From: Desulfobulbaceae bacterium | GTDB taxonomy: Bacteria > Desulfobacterota > Desulfobulbia > Desulfobulbales > VMSU01 | DNA length: 33,291 nucleotides | NCBI GenBank assembly: GCA_028718985.1 | Contig: JAQUKQ010000018.1 | Coordinates: 1 to 33,291 of the forward strand | Direction: 5' to 3' | Shown: positions 33,104 through 33,291 of the stretch, in pieces | Layout: every line of letters starts with the position of its first letter | Numbering within the stretch: position 1 is the first letter of the stretch | The notes under the pieces: generated by a model | Databases searched by the model: none | What the model was told of the DNA's origin: nothing | Seen by the model: the letters and a program-made list of their open reading frames with translations, nothing else | Translations under genes and position numbers: made by a program

Positions 33104-33291
33104 TTAGAATTGGGAAGTTGGCAGGATAGGTTCGGGTGGCAGTAACACCGGTTTGGCGGCGCTATGGTCAAGGGCATAGCGGAGATAAAAAATAACTCGG
33201 TTGGGCGAGTAGTCTTGCGAACGCTCGACTTCGAAGCGTCCGCCGATGAACAACTTTGGATCTACTTGATACTCCCAGCCAGCGTGAAGGG
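33104..33291 (-). CDS. C-terminus of an outer-membrane beta-barrel protein, possibly BcsC-like (truncated by window edge)
   Basis: The minus-strand frame open from 33289 to the TAA at 33104-33106 encodes 61 residues. They include GWEYQVDPKLFIGGRFEVERSQDYSPNRVIFYLRYALD, split into alternating beta strands and ending in a strand with aromatic residues, as in outer-membrane barrels. The DYSPN...YLRY pattern recalls the C-terminal barrel of BcsC/TPR-porin proteins that export cellulose or other polysaccharides. A short Pro-rich tail (KPVLLPPEPILPTSQF) follows. With only the end visible, the family call is tentative. It is followed after 3 bases by the small TPR protein. Confidence 0.6.
   Translation of the reverse strand, partial: LHAGWEYQVDPKLFIGGRFEVERSQDYSPNRVIFYLRYALDHSAAKPVLLPPEPILPTSQF

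Overview
The window looks like an ordinary, gene-dense stretch of chromosome from a strictly anaerobic bacterium. The best guess is a sulfate-reducing or sulfur-disproportionating Desulfobacterota (Desulfobulbales-like). This is inferred from a monofunctional formate-tetrahydrofolate ligase, SelB, a Mrp/NBP35 ATPase with extra cysteines, an HflX-DUF4390-NtrY-NtrX block and similarity of the protein sequences. No 16S gene or species marker is present, so the lineage is not proven. There are no transposases, integrases, CRISPR arrays or phage genes.

Layout. Bases 1-792 are the 3' end of a PBP4-type D-Ala-D-Ala carboxypeptidase. Then come fhs (1038-2801), a strong hairpin and an ABC-F ATPase gene (2930-4948). 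A COG2509 FAD-dependent oxidoreductase gene converges on it (4975-6585, minus). From 6898 to 19447 runs a long plus-strand series: mrp, a glyoxalase II-like metallo-hydrolase, selB, hflX, a DUF4390 secreted protein, ntrY, a sigma-54-dependent ntrX, a ClpX-like AAA+ ATPase and hemB. The spacing from the metallo-hydrolase to DUF4390 is operon-like. A minus-strand block follows, read from 22485 down to 19470: hisB, a lipoprotein, a TtcA-like PP-loop enzyme and a DUF89 protein. The last two overlap by ATGA. Next on the plus strand are tRNA-Gly(GCC), rplM-rpsI, argC, truA and an aspartate aminotransferase-type gene. A 27-bp perfect inverted repeat separates these from a second minus-strand block: a 61-aa orphan, a YgiM-like SH3 protein, a 1381-aa SNF2 ATPase, a small TPR/proline-rich protein and the C-terminus of an outer-membrane beta-barrel protein running off the end.

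Most genes are housekeeping: one-carbon metabolism, selenocysteine decoding, ribosome rescue and assembly, tRNA modification, haem/corrin precursor synthesis, and histidine, arginine and aspartate metabolism. The ntrY-ntrX pair is the only evident signalling module, and the adjacent ClpX-like ATPase keeps a ClpP-docking IGF motif.

I found no convincing new multi-gene system. The points most worth a second look are the out-of-frame start region of hflX, the ClpX paralogue with no zinc domain and a C-terminal extension, the inverted repeat overlaid on the rplM promoter, the hemB terminator buried in a convergent coding sequence, the cysteine-rich tails of Mrp, and the 27-bp perfect stem at 27112-27171.
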